Shown here: piece after piece, positions 63,045-64,000 of the stretch | How the letters are laid out: every line of letters starts with the position of its first letter | How positions within the stretch are numbered: position 1 is the first letter of the stretch | Origin: Negadavirga shengliensis | GTDB lineage: Bacteria > Bacteroidota > Bacteroidia > Cytophagales > Cyclobacteriaceae | DNA: 64,000 nt | NCBI RefSeq assembly: GCF_042652345.1 | Contig: NZ_JBHSJJ010000003.1 | Span: 186,001 to 250,000 of the forward strand | Direction of reading: 5' to 3' | Position numbers and translations under genes: made by a program | Notes under the pieces: model-generated | The model's input: the letters and a program-made list of their open reading frames with translations, nothing else | The model's database searches: none | What the model was told of the DNA's origin: nothing

Positions 63045-63410
63045 AAAAATCCACATCTACCCAAGTCGATATGAAATAGTAATTGTATTATACACTATAA
63101 TAGAGGGTTAATTATTAAAAAAACTTGATTTTAAATAACATAGATTTAATTAAATCGATATTTTTTTAATTAATCATTAATCAAAAATATTTGTTGTTTT
63201 GACAGTTTTATGTACTTCTTAATCTTTAGTTTAAAGGTTTTTCCAGCGATAGCCAATCAAATTAAAAACATAATTTAGATTTATTGGGGAGTGGGCATTG
63301 AAAAAAAGGAGCAAGTCGATGGGTAAGGGAGAGAAATGCTTATTTTAGAAGTGCGGTTTTCCCAATGCCATAATTGTTGCGTATATTTGGGCCGTAAGGT
63401 TTAATAAAGG

Positions 63411-63443
63411 AAAGAATGGTCAGCTTTTAGCTGTCTGTTCTTT
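63411..63443 (+). terminator. Possible attenuator/terminator hairpin upstream of the right-edge gene
   Basis: CAGCT-TTT-AGCTG inner stem (63421-63433) and AAAGAA/TTCTTT outer stem (63411-63416/63438-63443), joined by partly pairing bases and followed by ATTTATTTTG. On the plus strand it would end a leader transcript almost 500 bases before the next gene. Confidence 0.35.
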
Positions 63444-63907
63444 ATTTATTTTGACCTCATGGTTCCACAGGGATACAAGCATCCGCAAAACAATTTTCTA
63501 ATAGAAAGGAAAAGGACCCCTCAATAGATAACTCACGTTTATTTAGGCAATCTGTGGTTGCCTAGAAACAGACCGCATGCTTTCACAATTTGCCAAAAAT
63601 GTATTTTCATTTTATTATTGACAGAAATATTGTTTGATCGTCCAAAGTGTGCCACCCGGTCCAGCCGACGATTTTAAGCTTGGTGTCAGATGAGACGCTT
63701 GTCTGCAGGCAAATGGCCTTTGTCAAAAGCGGGCAGCCTCGATATTTTTCTACCGTTCCGATGTGGCGTTATTGTCTGTTATTTCGTATAGAAAAAAATA
63801 TATTACTGTTTATTTATTTAAAATAACAAAGTATACCTTAGGTGATGTTGTCTGTTTGCCTATTTTGTTCATTTTTTGTAGTACAAATGTTCAAAGAAAG
63901 CATTGAT

Positions 63908-64000
63908 ATGAAAAACGGATCAAGCTCCAGGTTTGGACGGATGTGTTTGGCAGCGGTGATTTTCTCCTTGTTAGCAACGGGGTGTGCTGAAAATGACTTA
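63908..64000 (+). CDS. Lipoprotein, 5' end only
   Basis: 31 codons are visible before the window ends. MKNGSSSRFGRMCLAAVIFS is followed by a lipobox LLATGC (Cys26), then AENDL. Clear lipoprotein signal peptide. Too little remains to name a family. Divergent from susC, so it may belong to the same locus (another surface lipoprotein would fit), but this is a guess. Confidence 0.7.
   Translation, partial: MKNGSSSRFGRMCLAAVIFSLLATGCAENDL

Larger units (their letters stand above)
62959..63907. other. Divergent 950-base control region between susC and the right-edge lipoprotein
   Basis: No ORF with family resemblance. Visible signals: near-perfect inverted repeat 63016-63044; perfect palindrome GATTTAATTAAATC at 63143-63156; exact -7 box TATTTTTG at 63182-63189 on the minus strand (leader of about 220 bases for susC, no clear -33); bulged hairpin 63411-63443; 7-bp hairpin TAGGCAA/TTGCCTA at 63544-63564. 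The length and density of dyads suggest a regulated divergent promoter. Confidence 0.5.

Noticed and set aside
1..64000. tRNA, rRNA or CRISPR array
   Set aside because: Intergenic regions were read for T-arm-like GGTTCGAATC cores and for regularly spaced direct repeats; none was found. The leader repeats are too few and irregular to be CRISPR.

Overview
The window reads as chromosome of a Bacteroidota bacterium, most likely order Cytophagales (Cyclobacteriaceae-like). This rests on a SusC/SusD pair, two proteins with the type IX secretion 'gliding motility C-terminal' sorting domain, a DUF4290-murA pair, a three-gene succinate dehydrogenase with one cytochrome b subunit, an ornithine-racemase-like enzyme, and several promoters of the Bacteroidota TTTG/TAnnTTTG type. 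I saw no rRNA, tRNA, CRISPR array, phage or transposase gene. The genus is inference.

Layout. 0.3-4.7 kb: glycogen/maltodextrin operon (debranching enzyme, GT4 synthase-like enzyme, GH57 hydrolase). 4.7-9 kb: sbcC and sbcD on the other strand. 9-19.5 kb: mostly housekeeping (RlpA-like protein, inorganic pyrophosphatase, porin, valS, secreted endonuclease/phosphatase-fold protein, sppA, folK, fabD, carbonic anhydrase). 19.8-25.5 kb: two almost identical tandem genes for about 925-residue T9SS-sorted adhesin-like proteins, visibly richer in G+C than their neighbours. 26.3-29.8 kb: sdhCAB behind a well-formed promoter overlapped by a palindrome. 29.9-36.8 kb: sodium symporter, GNAT acetyltransferase and ornithine-racemase-like enzyme, two outer-membrane barrels, and a sugar porter/PfkB kinase operon. 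37.2-40.4 kb: glycosyltransferase, CDP-glucose synthase and an SDR epimerase. 40.5-51.4 kb: murA, DUF4290, uvrD/pcrA, an NtrC-type regulator convergent with a PAS histidine kinase, a lipid A-type acyltransferase, ECF sigma/anti-sigma, gmk and nadD. 51.5-63 kb, all minus strand: SusC, SusD, a large FG-GAP/ASPIC lipoprotein and two lipoprotein vanadium-haloperoxidase-like (PAP2 fold) enzymes. A new lipoprotein gene begins at the right edge on the plus strand.

Most interesting parts. (1) The SusCD/FG-GAP-ASPIC/double haloperoxidase locus has no recognisable polysaccharide-degrading enzyme and may be an uptake and processing system for a non-glycan substrate. (2) A repeat family sits in the 5' leaders of three minus-strand genes (14.3-15.2, 18.9-19.5 and 22.8-25.5 kb). 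Each unit carries its own ATG-AAA (or GTG-AAA) mini-ORF and ends where the next ATG-AAA begins, so the real gene start lies where a further unit would start. (3) The twin adhesin genes look homogenised by gene conversion while keeping different signal peptides and N-termini.
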